Assembly: GCF_003254745.1 (NCBI RefSeq)
Contig: NZ_QKXH01000005.1
Span: 1 to 64,000, forward strand
Direction: 5' to 3'
Length of the DNA: 64,000 bases
Origin: Flavobacterium aquariorum
GTDB lineage: Bacteria; Bacteroidota; Bacteroidia; Flavobacteriales; Flavobacteriaceae
Shown here: piece after piece, positions 43,077 to 52,057 of the stretch
Layout: every line of letters starts with the position of its first letter
Numbering within the stretch: the stretch's first letter is position 1
Position numbers and translations under genes: made by a program
Notes under the pieces: generated by a model
What the model was told of the DNA's origin: nothing
What the model saw: only the letters and a program-made list of their open reading frames with translations
The model's database searches: none

Positions 43077-44244
43077 TTTAGCATATAATAAAGCAATCGA
43101 CTTACTTCAGGAAGTATCTTCTTCGGAAGGATTTTTGGCAAGTGCTCAAAACATCTCAAATTACAAAAGAGTTTGGGCTAGGGATGGTGTGATTTGCGGA
43201 TTAGCGGCATTAGCTTCTGGAGATGAAAATTTGATAATTACTTTTCGAAAAACATTAGAGACTTTAGCACGAAATCAACATTATAACGGGACAATTCCCT
43301 CCAATGTAATGACTAGCGAAGAAGGTGTGGAAGTAAGTTACGGCGGTCTTGCCGGCAGAGTAGATGCAGTAACTTGGTTTGTAATTGGGATTTGTCAATA
43401 TGCTTTTCATACCAAAGACTATTCTTTTGTAAAAAAACACGAAGCCAATATTGAGAAATGTTTGCAATTGCTCGAAGCCTGGGAATTTAATAACAAGGGA
43501 CTTTTGTATGTGCCTTTATCCGGGAATTGGGCCGATGAATATATTACCGATGGTTATGTTTTATATGATCAATTGCTTCGGGTTTGGGCGTTGAAAAGTT
43601 ATAATCATTTTGCAAATAGAGATTCTTTAACTGTCAAAATCGAAATGATAACAGCTCAAATTGAATGTAATTTCACACCCCATTCAGTTGGAGAGAAATA
43701 CCACGAAAGAGCGTATAAAGAAATAAATATTCAAGATTTTATGCCTTGCTCTTTTTCACCTGCAGGCTACAAAACTCAATTCGATGCATTTGCCAATTCT
43801 CTGGCTTTGATGCTTAATATTGGGTCAAATGAATTTCAGAATTCCATAATAGACTATTCTTTGCAACTGAGAAATAAAATGGCATTGCGATTATTACCCG
43901 CTTTTTGGCCTCCCATATATGAAAACGACTTGGATTGGAACCTTCTTAAAAACAATTGTAAGTACGAATTTAGGAATTACCCCAATGAGTTTCATAATGG
44001 AGGCACTTGGTCTATGGTGAATGGATTTTACGGATTGGCGTTATTGTCCAAAGGAAAACAAAAAGAAGCTGATGAAGTTTTGGACGCCATAAATCAAGCC
44101 AATGCTGTTGAAGAGTTTAGTTTTTATGAAAATTTCAATAGTGAGACCAAAGTTCCAAATGGAGTCCCTTTTTGTGCGTGGAGTGCTGCAGCAACGGTTT
44201 TTTTGCATCAAAATAGGCATGCTAATTTTAAATTTTTAGTTTAA
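43069..44244 (+). CDS. Cytoplasmic (alpha/alpha)6 glycosidase, invertase (GH100)/debranching-enzyme-like
   Basis: The 391-residue protein starts at a GTG that overlaps the permease stop by 8 bp. It has no signal peptide. The sequence has the look of an (alpha/alpha)6 glycosidase: NYKRVWARDGVICGLAAL (about 29-46), GRVDAVTWFVIGICQYA (about 97-113), GNWADEYITDGYVLYDQ (about 150-166) and NEFHNGGTWSMVNGFYGLAL (about 304-323). Relatives are named amylo-alpha-1,6-glucosidase or neutral invertase (GH100-like). Between a sucrose-type permease and a fructokinase-like kinase (1-bp gap), an intracellular invertase role is the best inference. Acidic candidates for catalysis are Asp36 and the Asp-Glu pair of WADEY. 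Debranching of short alpha-glucans cannot be excluded. Confidence 0.7.
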   Translation: MNNLAYNKAIDLLQEVSSSEGFLASAQNISNYKRVWARDGVICGLAALASGDENLIITFRKTLETLARNQHYNGTIPSNVMTSEEGVEVSYGGLAGRVDAVTWFVIGICQYAFHTKDYSFVKKHEANIEKCLQLLEAWEFNNKGLLYVPLSGNWADEYITDGYVLYDQLLRVWALKSYNHFANRDSLTVKIEMITAQIECNFTPHSVGEKYHERAYKEINIQDFMPCSFSPAGYKTQFDAFANSLALMLNIGSNEFQNSIIDYSLQLRNKMALRLLPAFWPPIYENDLDWNLLKNNCKYEFRNYPNEFHNGGTWSMVNGFYGLALLSKGKQKEADEVLDAINQANAVEEFSFYENFNSETKVPNGVPFCAWSAAATVFLHQNRHANFKFLV

Positions 44245-44245
44245 A

Positions 44246-45184
44246 ATGGAAAAAACTATAGATATTATATGTGTGGGGGAATTGTTGATTGATTGTATCG
44301 GTCATCAAGTGAATGCTACTATTAGAGAAACGGAAGATTATCACAGATATCTTGGCGGTTCTCCAACGAATGTGGCTTTGAATGCGTCAAGATTAGGATT
44401 GAAGTCAGTTTTGGTGGCTGCATGCGGTAAAGACGGTTTGGGTGATTTTAGTATTCAAAAATTGAAAGAAAAAAAAGTGATTACTACACAAATTTCTCAG
44501 TTAGATAAAGCTTCTACCTCGATTATTTTGGTTTCAAAATCAACGGGAACCCCTGATTTTATTCCATATCGGGATGCCGATTTCCAGATTGTGCCAAACC
44601 AAATTCCAGAAGATTTATTAAAAAGCGCAAAAATGTATCATACTACTTGTTTTGCTTTAAGCAAAAAACCAGCTCAAAGAACCATTGTTGAAAATGCCAA
44701 GAAAGCCAAAGCTTTGGGTTTACAGACGAGTATTGATGTTAATTTTTCGGAAAGAATTTGGCCTGATAGAGAAGAAGCTAAGCAAATTCTTAGTGACTAT
44801 CTATCAACTAATCCTTTTGTGAAATTAAGTGAAGATGACTGCTACCGTCTTTTTGCGGAAGCGAAATCAGAAGATTTTATATTCGACTATTTTCATGGTT
44901 TGGGGGTTTCTACTGTTTGTTTGACCAAAGGCAAGAATGGAGTGGTGTTGTCTGATAGAGAAACCGGAATAATTCGTAAAGAGGCATTGCCTGTTGCAGA
45001 AATAAAAGATACCACTGGAGCAGGAGATGCTTTTTGGACAGGATTTTTATACGCTCAATTGCAAAATAGAAATTGGGAAGAAACGATTGCCATTGCTCAA
45101 AGATTGGCTGTTTTAAAGCTTCAAAATATGGGAGGTTTGCCAAACGGAATCGATATTCTGGACTATCTAAACACCGATTTATAA
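44246..45184 (+). CDS. PfkB-family sugar kinase, probable fructokinase
   Basis: A 312-residue ribokinase-family kinase with the substrate motif YLGGSPTNVALNASRLGL (about 34-51) and the ATP motif DTTGAGDAFWTGFLYAQ (about 255-271), catalytic Asp in GAGDA. It follows the invertase-like gene after 1 bp. Its first part and loop pattern (CIGHQVNATIRETEDYHRYL) differ from the kinase of the GH32 operon, so it is not a recent duplicate. Role: phosphorylation of the fructose, or possibly another ketose such as 2-keto-3-deoxygluconate, in the cytoplasm; fructose is favoured by the neighbours. Confidence 0.85.
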   Translation: MEKTIDIICVGELLIDCIGHQVNATIRETEDYHRYLGGSPTNVALNASRLGLKSVLVAACGKDGLGDFSIQKLKEKKVITTQISQLDKASTSIILVSKSTGTPDFIPYRDADFQIVPNQIPEDLLKSAKMYHTTCFALSKKPAQRTIVENAKKAKALGLQTSIDVNFSERIWPDREEAKQILSDYLSTNPFVKLSEDDCYRLFAEAKSEDFIFDYFHGLGVSTVCLTKGKNGVVLSDRETGIIRKEALPVAEIKDTTGAGDAFWTGFLYAQLQNRNWEETIAIAQRLAVLKLQNMGGLPNGIDILDYLNTDL

Positions 45185-45292
45185 ACCTTATTTAAACCTT
45201 AAATGAAATGAGCATAAAAGTAAATTGGTCGTAAAAAACTAATGAAGATATGCGAATTCCATATTCAAATAAAAAACAAATATTAACTTTAT

Positions 45293-46519
45293 ATGAAAAA
45301 CATCACCATTAAACTCGCATTATTTATTAATTATTTTGTTTTTGCAGCCCTTTTGAATAGTGTGGGATTGTTGATTCAAAAGTCTCAAAATATGTACGGT
45401 GTTTCAGAAGTACAGGCAAGTGTCTTGGAACCTGCGAAAGATTTAACTATTGCATTTGTTGCTTTTTTGATAGGTTCATTACTTCCTAAGTTAGGCTATA
45501 AAAAAGGGATGCTAATCAGTTTGGCTGTTGTTTTTACAGGGTGTTTTGTGATGTATTTTGGGGATTCGTTTTGGAGTGTCATCGTGCTATTTGCTTGTAC
45601 AGGATTCTCTTTTGCCATAATTAAGGTGTCTGTTATGGCTTTAATAGGTGTAGTTACCGATACCGAAAAACAGCATAAGGCCTTTATGAGTTATATAGAA
45701 AGTGTTTTTATGTTAGGGATTGTGTTTGCCTATGTGATTTTTCCAATGTTTTATAGTGAAACCAATCCAAAAGCGTGGCTCAATGTTTACTTAGTTCTGG
45801 CGGGATTGATAGCTCTTGTTTTTGTTTTTATTTTAACCTCAAAATTTAATTTGCCCAAAGTAGAAAACCCTAAATCTTTTCAAGAAGATTTTAAAGATAT
45901 GTTGGGTTTGTTGAAAAGACCTTTGATTTTGCTTTTTGCTGTTTTTGCCTTTATGTATGTGATGACCGAACAGGGAATAATGTCTTGGTTGCCTACTTTT
46001 AATCAAAAAGTGTTGCACCTCAATGAAAGATTGGCAGGACAAATGGCCGTGATTTTGATGCTTTCCATTGCCTTCGGACGATTTGTTTCGGGGATAATTG
46101 TCAAGAAAATACATTGGTATGTTTTTTTGACTATTTGTTTATTTGCAGCAGCGAGTTTAGTTGTTTTTGTTCTGCCTATGGCTTCGGGAATTGCGATTAC
46201 ACAGATTGATACCTTGGCACAAGTTCCGTTAATTGGATTTGTATTTCCATTAATTGGATTGTTTTTAGCGCCCATTTATCCTATCGTGAACTCAACAATT
46301 ATAAGTGCTACCGAGAAACATTTTCATGGAGCCGTTGCTGGTTTGCTGACTTTTTTCTCAGCAATTGGAGGAACATGCGGATCGGTGATTATTGGATATT
46401 TATTCCAAAAAATTGGAGGAAGTAAAGCATTTTATTTTTCATTAATTCCTCTGGCAGTTCTTGTTGTTGTTTTGTTTTTTATTAACAAATTAAATAGAAA
46501 AAATGAAGCTCTTACTTAA
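45293..46519 (+). CDS. MFS permease of unknown substrate
   Basis: A 408-residue carrier with twelve predicted helices, starting MKNITIKLALFINYFVFAAL and having YGVSEVQASVLEPAKDLTIAF after helix 1. The overall pattern is of drug/sugar-type facilitators (FucP/TsgA-like), but no substrate motif was recognised. It is separated from the kinase by 108 bp, and the trehalase gene begins inside its last 17 bp, so it may import trehalose or glucose for or from that enzyme. No operator palindrome was found in the 108-bp gap, which does contain a TATTAACT motif like that in the susC leader. Confidence 0.8.
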   Translation: MKNITIKLALFINYFVFAALLNSVGLLIQKSQNMYGVSEVQASVLEPAKDLTIAFVAFLIGSLLPKLGYKKGMLISLAVVFTGCFVMYFGDSFWSVIVLFACTGFSFAIIKVSVMALIGVVTDTEKQHKAFMSYIESVFMLGIVFAYVIFPMFYSETNPKAWLNVYLVLAGLIALVFVFILTSKFNLPKVENPKSFQEDFKDMLGLLKRPLILLFAVFAFMYVMTEQGIMSWLPTFNQKVLHLNERLAGQMAVILMLSIAFGRFVSGIIVKKIHWYVFLTICLFAAASLVVFVLPMASGIAITQIDTLAQVPLIGFVFPLIGLFLAPIYPIVNSTIISATEKHFHGAVAGLLTFFSAIGGTCGSVIIGYLFQKIGGSKAFYFSLIPLAVLVVVLFFINKLNRKNEALT

Positions 46520-48368
46520 TGTCGAAATGGTATTTGAAGCGCTTTTGCTTCAAGAAGATACGGATAATGACAAAAAAATAACCAAAGATGATTTAGGTCC
46601 AAAAAAATTTGTTCTGATAGATGAAAATACTAAAGAAGAACAAATTATTAAAGGGACTTATCATTTATCCAATCTGCTTCAAGAATTGGCGGTGCTAAAA
46701 GAAAATGAAGACATATTGGGCGAGGTTGATTTGGATTATATCCTGGAGAATCCTGTAGAAAGAATTTCCAGAAAAATCAAAGAGGACTATTGGGATGAAT
46801 TGACCCGAACTATTGATAAGAAAGGATTGAAACTAATTATTGAAGATGTAAAAACTTCCAATAAAGTAGCTACTCTTTATGTTTCCGAAAAGGACTCACA
46901 AGGTGTTACTTATTTTAAAGAATTAGAAAACGAGTTGAAAAATTTTGAAGTGGTCGTTATGCCTTCGGTTATTTCGGAAGATTATGTAGCAACATTGGAT
47001 CATAAGCCAGGGATTTTGGCTTTAGCATTACAGAAAAAAGTGTACAGTTTACAGGGGGTTCCTTTTGTAGTGCCTGGGGGAAGATTCAACGAAATGTATG
47101 GTTGGGATAGTTACTTTATTGGAGTTGGATTATTGATTGACAAGAAATTTGATAAGGCAATTGCTATCGCCGAGAATTTTAAATATCAAATTATACATTA
47201 CGGTAAAATATTAAATGCTAATCGTAGTTATTACCTCACCAGAACACAGCCGCCTTTGTATTCTTCGTTACTGGTTGCGATTGTCAAAGAGGGTAATGTC
47301 GGTCAAGAATGGTTGAGGAGCCATCTGGAAACTGTAATTCTAGAATATAATACGGTTTGGATGGTACAGGGAAATAGATTGACTCCGACAGGATTGAGTA
47401 GATATAAAGCGGATGGCGTGGGAATGCCTTTTGAGGTAGAACCAGGCCATTTTGATGATGTGTTACAACCTTATGCGATTAAATATAATTTACCAATTCG
47501 AGAATTCGAAAAACAATATTTGGCCCGAACAATTACAGATCCAGAACTGGATTTGTATTTTGTGCACGATCGAAGTATGCGCGAAAGTGGTCACGATACA
47601 ACCAATCGCTTAATTAATACGTGCGCCAATTTGAATTCAGTTGATGTCAATAGTTTTCTTTACAAATATGAAAAAGACATCGAAAGTTTGATCAGAGATT
47701 ATTTTGAAGGTTCATTTACTGTAGAAAATGTTACATATACTCCAATTGAATGGGCTAAGAAAGCTGAGTTCAGAAAAGAGAAAATGAATGAATTGTGTTG
47801 GAATGAAGAGGCAAGCATGTATTTTGATTACGATTTTGTAAATAAAAAACAATTCCCATTCGAAGCGGCAACAACATTCTTTTCACTTTGGGCTGGATTA
47901 TGTGACGAACATCAAGCTCAAAAATTAGTGGAAAACGCTTTGCCCCTTTTTATAAAAACGGGTGGAATTACAGGCAGTACCCAAAACAGTTGGCTAGAAT
48001 TGGATTCAAAATCTCCACAACGGCAATGGGATTACCCTTTTGGTTGGGCTCCGCACCAAATGTTGTTATGGGAAGGATTACTGAAATACAATTACAAGGA
48101 CAAAGCCCATGAAATGGTTTATCGTTGGCTTTGGTTAATTACAAAAAATGCCGTAGAATACAATGGAACTATTCCAGAGAAATTTGATTTAGAAACCAGT
48201 TCACATAAAGTTTTTGCCGAATATGGAAATGTGGGAACTGAGTTTGATTACATTGCAAAAGAAGGTTTTGGTTGGGTAAATGCATCGTATCAATATGGGT
48301 TGCAAATTTTGGATGGTAAATTAATAGACGAATTGAATCGACTGACATCTCCAGATGAATTGTTTTAG
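46503..48368 (+). CDS. GH37 trehalase of fungal neutral type with EF-hand-like calcium motif
   Basis: The 621-residue protein has both trehalase signatures: PGGRFNEMYGWDSYF (191-205) and QWDYPFGWAPHQ (508-519). The probable acid is Asp365 in RESGHDTTNR and the probable base Glu573 in AEYGNVG, before EGFGWVNASY. These stretches resemble fungal neutral trehalases more than E. coli TreA, which has ESGWD. The N-terminus carries DTDNDKKITKDD (19-30), a 12-residue EF-hand-like loop like the calcium motif of yeast Nth1; the long regulatory tail of Nth1 is absent. There is no signal peptide, so it splits trehalose to glucose in the cytoplasm. The start at 46503 overlaps the permease by 17 bp; the ATG at 46527 is an alternative. 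Confidence 0.92.
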   Translation: MKLLLNVEMVFEALLLQEDTDNDKKITKDDLGPKKFVLIDENTKEEQIIKGTYHLSNLLQELAVLKENEDILGEVDLDYILENPVERISRKIKEDYWDELTRTIDKKGLKLIIEDVKTSNKVATLYVSEKDSQGVTYFKELENELKNFEVVVMPSVISEDYVATLDHKPGILALALQKKVYSLQGVPFVVPGGRFNEMYGWDSYFIGVGLLIDKKFDKAIAIAENFKYQIIHYGKILNANRSYYLTRTQPPLYSSLLVAIVKEGNVGQEWLRSHLETVILEYNTVWMVQGNRLTPTGLSRYKADGVGMPFEVEPGHFDDVLQPYAIKYNLPIREFEKQYLARTITDPELDLYFVHDRSMRESGHDTTNRLINTCANLNSVDVNSFLYKYEKDIESLIRDYFEGSFTVENVTYTPIEWAKKAEFRKEKMNELCWNEEASMYFDYDFVNKKQFPFEAATTFFSLWAGLCDEHQAQKLVENALPLFIKTGGITGSTQNSWLELDSKSPQRQWDYPFGWAPHQMLLWEGLLKYNYKDKAHEMVYRWLWLITKNAVEYNGTIPEKFDLETSSHKVFAEYGNVGTEFDYIAKEGFGWVNASYQYGLQILDGKLIDELNRLTSPDELF

Positions 48369-48444
48369 TAAATAAAATTTATTATTTTTTTTACTTTTTG
48401 TATATGATTTTTTTCTAAATTTAACTTTCTAAAATTTATCTATT

Positions 48445-48870
48445 ATGACTGTAAATCAAATACTAAGCACAAAAGGAAGAGAGGTTTATTCTATTGTTTC
48501 GACCATTACCGTTTTCGAAGCGTTGAGAGTAATGGGGGAGAAAAATATAGGAGCTATTCTTGTAATTGAAGACGGAGCTTTGAAAGGAATTTTATCAGAA
48601 AGAGATTATGCGAGAAAAATTGTTTTAAAAGATAAGTCTTCAAAGAAAACGCCTGTTAGCGAAATCATGGAGAGTGATGTGGTGACCGTTAAGCCTTCTG
48701 ATAATTTGGATTATTGTATGGAATTAATGAGTAAAAGAAGAATCAGACATTTACCAGTGATTGAAAATGGAAATATAATTGGACTTGTTTCAATTGGTGA
48801 TGTCGTAAAATCCATAATAGAAGTTCAAAAAGAAACCATAAAACATTTAGATTCCTATATTTCGCAATAA
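48445..48870 (+). CDS. CBS-domain pair protein
   Basis: A 141-residue stand-alone protein made of two CBS domains (about 8-62 and 73-128). Motifs include VFEALRVMGEKNIGAILVIE, GILSERDYARKI, MSKRRIRHLPVI and GLVSIGDVVKSII. Such paired CBS modules bind adenine nucleotides and act as small energy or ligand sensors; the partner is unknown. It has its own 76-bp upstream gap and a strong terminator behind it, so it is probably a single-gene unit and not part of the sugar module. Confidence 0.88.
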   Translation: MTVNQILSTKGREVYSIVSTITVFEALRVMGEKNIGAILVIEDGALKGILSERDYARKIVLKDKSSKKTPVSEIMESDVVTVKPSDNLDYCMELMSKRRIRHLPVIENGNIIGLVSIGDVVKSIIEVQKETIKHLDSYISQ

Positions 48871-48894
48871 CAGTTAGTTAAAATGAACAGTAAG

Positions 48895-48923
48895 TAGCCA
48901 CATCACGTGTGGCTATTTTTTTT
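48895..48923 (+). terminator. Rho-independent terminator after the CBS gene
   Basis: An 8-bp stem TAGCCACA/TGTGGCTA (48895-48902 and 48908-48915) with a 5-nt loop is followed by eight T residues. Confidence 0.88.
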
Positions 48924-48990
48924 GGTTATAAATTATCGTAAATTATAATAAAAGAAAGAGATAAAGGCTTCTGTTTTAAAGGAAGTCCGT

Positions 48991-48998
48991 TATCTTTG
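48991..48998 (+). promoter_or_regulatory. -7 box of the malic enzyme gene
   Basis: TATCTTTG matches TAnnTTTG exactly, 22 bp before the ATG at 49021. No exact TTG lies at -33. Confidence 0.55.
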
Positions 48999-49020
48999 CG
49001 GATTAGAAAAAAAATAAAAA

Positions 49021-51306
49021 ATGGATAAGAACAGTAAAAGAAGAGAAGCGTTATTGTATCACGCTAAACCAACTCCAGGTAAAATCCAAGTAGTCCCTAC
49101 CAAAAAATATGCAACACAAAGAGATTTGTCTCTGGCCTATTCTCCAGGAGTTGCAGAACCATGTTTGGAAATTGCAAAAGACATCAATAATGTTTATAAA
49201 TATACCGCTAAAGGAAATTTAGTGGCTGTTATCACAAATGGAACCGCCGTTTTGGGACTTGGTAACATTGGGCCGGAAGCTTCAAAACCAGTAATGGAAG
49301 GAAAAGGTCTTTTGTTTAAAATATTTTCTGATATTGATGTGTTTGATATCGAAATTGGAACCGAAAATGTTGAAGAATTTATTCAGACAGTAAAGAATAT
49401 TGCTCCCACTTTTGGAGGAATCAATCTTGAAGATATTAAAGCGCCGGAATCTTTTGAAATCGAGCGTAGACTTGTTGAGGAACTGAATATTCCGGTAATG
49501 CACGACGATCAGCATGGGACAGCAATTATATCTTCCGCAGCTTTAATTAATGCATTAGAATTGGCGGACAAAAAAGCAGAAGATGTGAAAATGGTCGTGT
49601 CCGGTGCAGGATCTGCAGCTATTGCCTGTGCCGATTTGTACGTTTTATTGGGAGTAAAAAGAGAGAATATCTTAATGTTCAACAGTAAAGGTCTTTTGAC
49701 CAAAGACAATCCTGCTTTGTCTGAATTGCAATTGAAATATGCTGTAGAAGGAGCTTCTCTTACCCTTGAAGAAGCACTGACAGGAGCAGATATTTTCTTG
49801 GGATTGTCAACTGCAAATGTGATGACTCCTGAAATGTTATTGGCAATGGCAGATAATCCTATTGTTTTTGCCATGGCAAATCCAGATCCAGAAATTGCGT
49901 ACAATCTAGCTATTTCAACACGTAAAGATGTTATTATGGCGACTGGACGTTCTGATCATCCTAATCAAGTAAATAACGTACTAGGATTTCCATATATTTT
50001 TAGAGGGGCACTTGATGTTCGTGCCACTAAGATAAATGAGGCTATGAAAATGGCTGCCGTAAAAGCACTTGCTGCACTTGCCAAAGAGAATGTTCCAGAA
50101 CAGGTAAATATTGCTTATGGGGCTACTAAATTGGTTTTTGGAAGGGAATATATCATTCCAAAACCTTTTGATCCTAGATTGATTGCTGTAGTTGCGCCTG
50201 CAGTTGCCAAAGCTGCAATGGAATCGGGAGTGGCATTGAATCCAATAACTGATTGGGAAAAGTATGAGGAAGAACTTTTGAATCGTTTGGGTAACGATAA
50301 TAAAATGATTCGAATGATTACCAACAGAGCCAAAACTGATCCTAAGAGAATTGTTTTTGCGGAAGCGGAACAATTGGATGTTTTAAAAGCTGCTCAAATT
50401 GTTTATGAAGAAGGTATTGGGTTCCCAATTTTATTAGGGAATAAAGAAATCATATTGGAACTAAAGGAAGAGCTTGGTTTTGATGCTGATGTTCAAATTG
50501 TAGATCCAAAACTTGACGAAGAACAGGAAAGAAGAACTAGATACGCTGTTGAATTATGGGAGTCTAGAAAAAGAAATGGAATTTCACTTTTTGATGCTGA
50601 AAAGTTCATGAGAGAGAGAAATTATTTCGCTGCCATGATGGTGAATACTGGTGAAGCCGACGCTTTAGTTTCTGGACATTCCAGAAGTTATCCTTCCGTT
50701 GTGAAACCAATGTTGCAAATAATTGGCAAAGCCCCGAATGTTTCTTTGGTAGCTACCACAAATATTATGATGACAAATCGAGGTCCGATGTTTTTGTCTG
50801 ATACAGCGATAAATATAGATCCAACTGCCGAGGAATTGGCCAAAATTGCAGTGATGACAGCCAATACTGCAAAAATGTTTGGAGTTGAGCCTATTATTGC
50901 GATGGTATCGTATTCAAATTTTGGATCTTCGGTGAATAAAAGTGCTACAAAAGTGAAAGAAGCAGTAGCTTATTTGCATGAAAATCATCCTGATATTATT
51001 GTTGACGGAGAACTTCAAGCTGATTTTGCATTGAATCCAGATATGTTGTCAGCCAAATTCCCTTTTTCAAAACTAGCAGGAAAAAAAGTAAATACCTTGG
51101 TTTTTCCAAATTTGGAATCGGCCAATATTACTTACAAACTCTTGAAAGAGTTGAATAAAGTAGGTTCAATCGGGCCAATCATGATGGGAATGAAAAATCC
51201 TGTTCATGTTTTCCAATTGGGTGCCAGTGTTGAAGAAATGGTAAATATGGCTGCAATTGCGGTAATTGATGCACAAGAAAAAAGTATGAGGTTGAAAGGG
51301 AAATAG
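49021..51306 (+). CDS. maeB: NADP-dependent malic enzyme with C-terminal phosphotransacetylase-like domain
   Basis: A 761-residue multi-domain malic enzyme. The N-terminal catalytic domain (about 15-160) has [12 protein letters not shown] and [13 protein letters not shown]; the nucleotide-binding domain (about 165-420) has [20 protein letters not shown]; the C-terminal phosphate acetyltransferase-like domain (about 428-755) includes [12 protein letters not shown] and [19 protein letters not shown]. It converts malate to pyruvate and CO2 with formation of NADPH in the cytoplasm; the last domain is thought to be regulatory (acetyl-CoA sensing) and not catalytic. Domain order and length are normal for MaeB. 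It stands between the CBS gene terminator and an intergenic inverted repeat. Confidence 0.95.
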   Translation: MDKNSKRREALLYHAKPTPGKIQVVPTKKYATQRDLSLAYSPGVAEPCLEIAKDINNVYKYTAKGNLVAVITNGTAVLGLGNIGPEASKPVMEGKGLLFKIFSDIDVFDIEIGTENVEEFIQTVKNIAPTFGGINLEDIKAPESFEIERRLVEELNIPVMHDDQHGTAIISSAALINALELADKKAEDVKMVVSGAGSAAIACADLYVLLGVKRENILMFNSKGLLTKDNPALSELQLKYAVEGASLTLEEALTGADIFLGLSTANVMTPEMLLAMADNPIVFAMANPDPEIAYNLAISTRKDVIMATGRSDHPNQVNNVLGFPYIFRGALDVRATKINEAMKMAAVKALAALAKENVPEQVNIAYGATKLVFGREYIIPKPFDPRLIAVVAPAVAKAAMESGVALNPITDWEKYEEELLNRLGNDNKMIRMITNRAKTDPKRIVFAEAEQLDVLKAAQIVYEEGIGFPILLGNKEIILELKEELGFDADVQIVDPKLDEEQERRTRYAVELWESRKRNGISLFDAEKFMRERNYFAAMMVNTGEADALVSGHSRSYPSVVKPMLQIIGKAPNVSLVATTNIMMTNRGPMFLSDTAINIDPTAEELAKIAVMTANTAKMFGVEPIIAMVSYSNFGSSVNKSATKVKEAVAYLHENHPDIIVDGELQADFALNPDMLSAKFPFSKLAGKKVNTLVFPNLESANITYKLLKELNKVGSIGPIMMGMKNPVHVFQLGASVEEMVNMAAIAVIDAQEKSMRLKGK

Positions 51307-51324
51307 ATTTAAAATACCCAGAGA

Positions 51325-51425
51325 TTAAAATTTGAGATTTTAAGATTTAAATGTAATGTGTTGGTTTATACTTAAAAGAGTACTCCATTAAACGCAATAC
51401 ATTTGTCTTTTAATCTCAAATTTTA
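51325..51425. repeat. Long imperfect inverted repeat between maeB and ruvA
   Basis: The left arm starts TAAAATTTGAGATT (51325-51338) and the right arm ends with its exact reverse complement (51412-51425). With gaps the pairing continues inward through AAATGTA near 51349 and TACATTT near 51399, giving arms of about 34 bp around a loop of about 30 bp. It could fold as an mRNA hairpin at the end of maeB, but it has no G+C-rich base and its right arm carries the -33 element of ruvA. Confidence 0.6.
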
Positions 51426-51434
51426 TTATATTTG
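51403..51434 (+). promoter_or_regulatory. Promoter of ruvA
   Basis: TTG at 51403-51405 and TATATTTG at 51427-51434 are separated by 21 bp, within the 17-23 bp allowed for the Bacteroidetes -33/-7 pair. The ATG is 17 bp downstream. Confidence 0.65.
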
Positions 51435-51451
51435 AACAGATAATTTATTTT

Positions 51452-52033
51452 ATGATAGCACATTTACAAGGAAAATTAGTGGAAAAATCACCTACAGATG
51501 TTGTGATTGACTGTAGTGGAGTTGGTTATCACGTAAATATATCTTTGCACACTTATTCATTATTACCCAATACCGATTTTATAAAACTTTATACCTATCT
51601 TCAAATAAAGGAAGATGCCCATACTTTGTTCGGTTTTGTAGAGAAATCTGAAAGAGAAATTTTTAAAATGTTGTTGTCTGTATCTGGAATCGGAGCCAGT
51701 ATAGCACGAACAATGCTTTCTTCTTTGGAACCCAAACAAATTATTAATGCCATAGCCTCGGGGGATGTAGTTACAATTCAAAAAATAAAAGGAATTGGTA
51801 GCAAAACTGCCCAAAGAGTAATCCTTGATTTAAAAGAAAAAGTGTTAAAATTGTATGATTTAGATGAAGTTTCAATGTCATTGAGCAATACAAATAAAGA
51901 TGAGGCGTTATCTGCTCTAGAAGTTCTTGGTTTTGTTCGAAAAACATCTGAAAAAATCATTGAAAAAATCGTAAAAGAAGACCCAGAGGCTACTGTGGAG
52001 ACTATAATCAAAAAAGCATTAAAAAATTTATAA
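51452..52033 (+). CDS. ruvA: Holliday junction branch migration protein RuvA
   Basis: The 193-residue protein has the three RuvA domains: an OB-fold starting MIAHLQGKLVEKSPTDVVID (1-62), two helix-hairpin-helix motifs (LLSVSGIGASIARTML at about 73-88, IKGIGSKTAQRVILDLKEK at about 111-129) and a C-terminal RuvB-contact helix bundle (about 147-193, EALSALEVLGF). RuvA tetramers bind four-way DNA junctions and load the RuvB motor during recombination repair. Length is normal. It has its own promoter and is followed after 24 bp by sprA, possibly cotranscribed. Confidence 0.96.
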   Translation: MIAHLQGKLVEKSPTDVVIDCSGVGYHVNISLHTYSLLPNTDFIKLYTYLQIKEDAHTLFGFVEKSEREIFKMLLSVSGIGASIARTMLSSLEPKQIINAIASGDVVTIQKIKGIGSKTAQRVILDLKEKVLKLYDLDEVSMSLSNTNKDEALSALEVLGFVRKTSEKIIEKIVKEDPEATVETIIKKALKNL

Positions 52034-52057
52034 GAGGATAATAGAAGCCTAATCGAT

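Noticed and set aside
49021..51306. Malic enzyme fused to phosphotransacetylase as an unusual fusion
   Set aside because: This is the normal architecture of MaeB-type malic enzymes.
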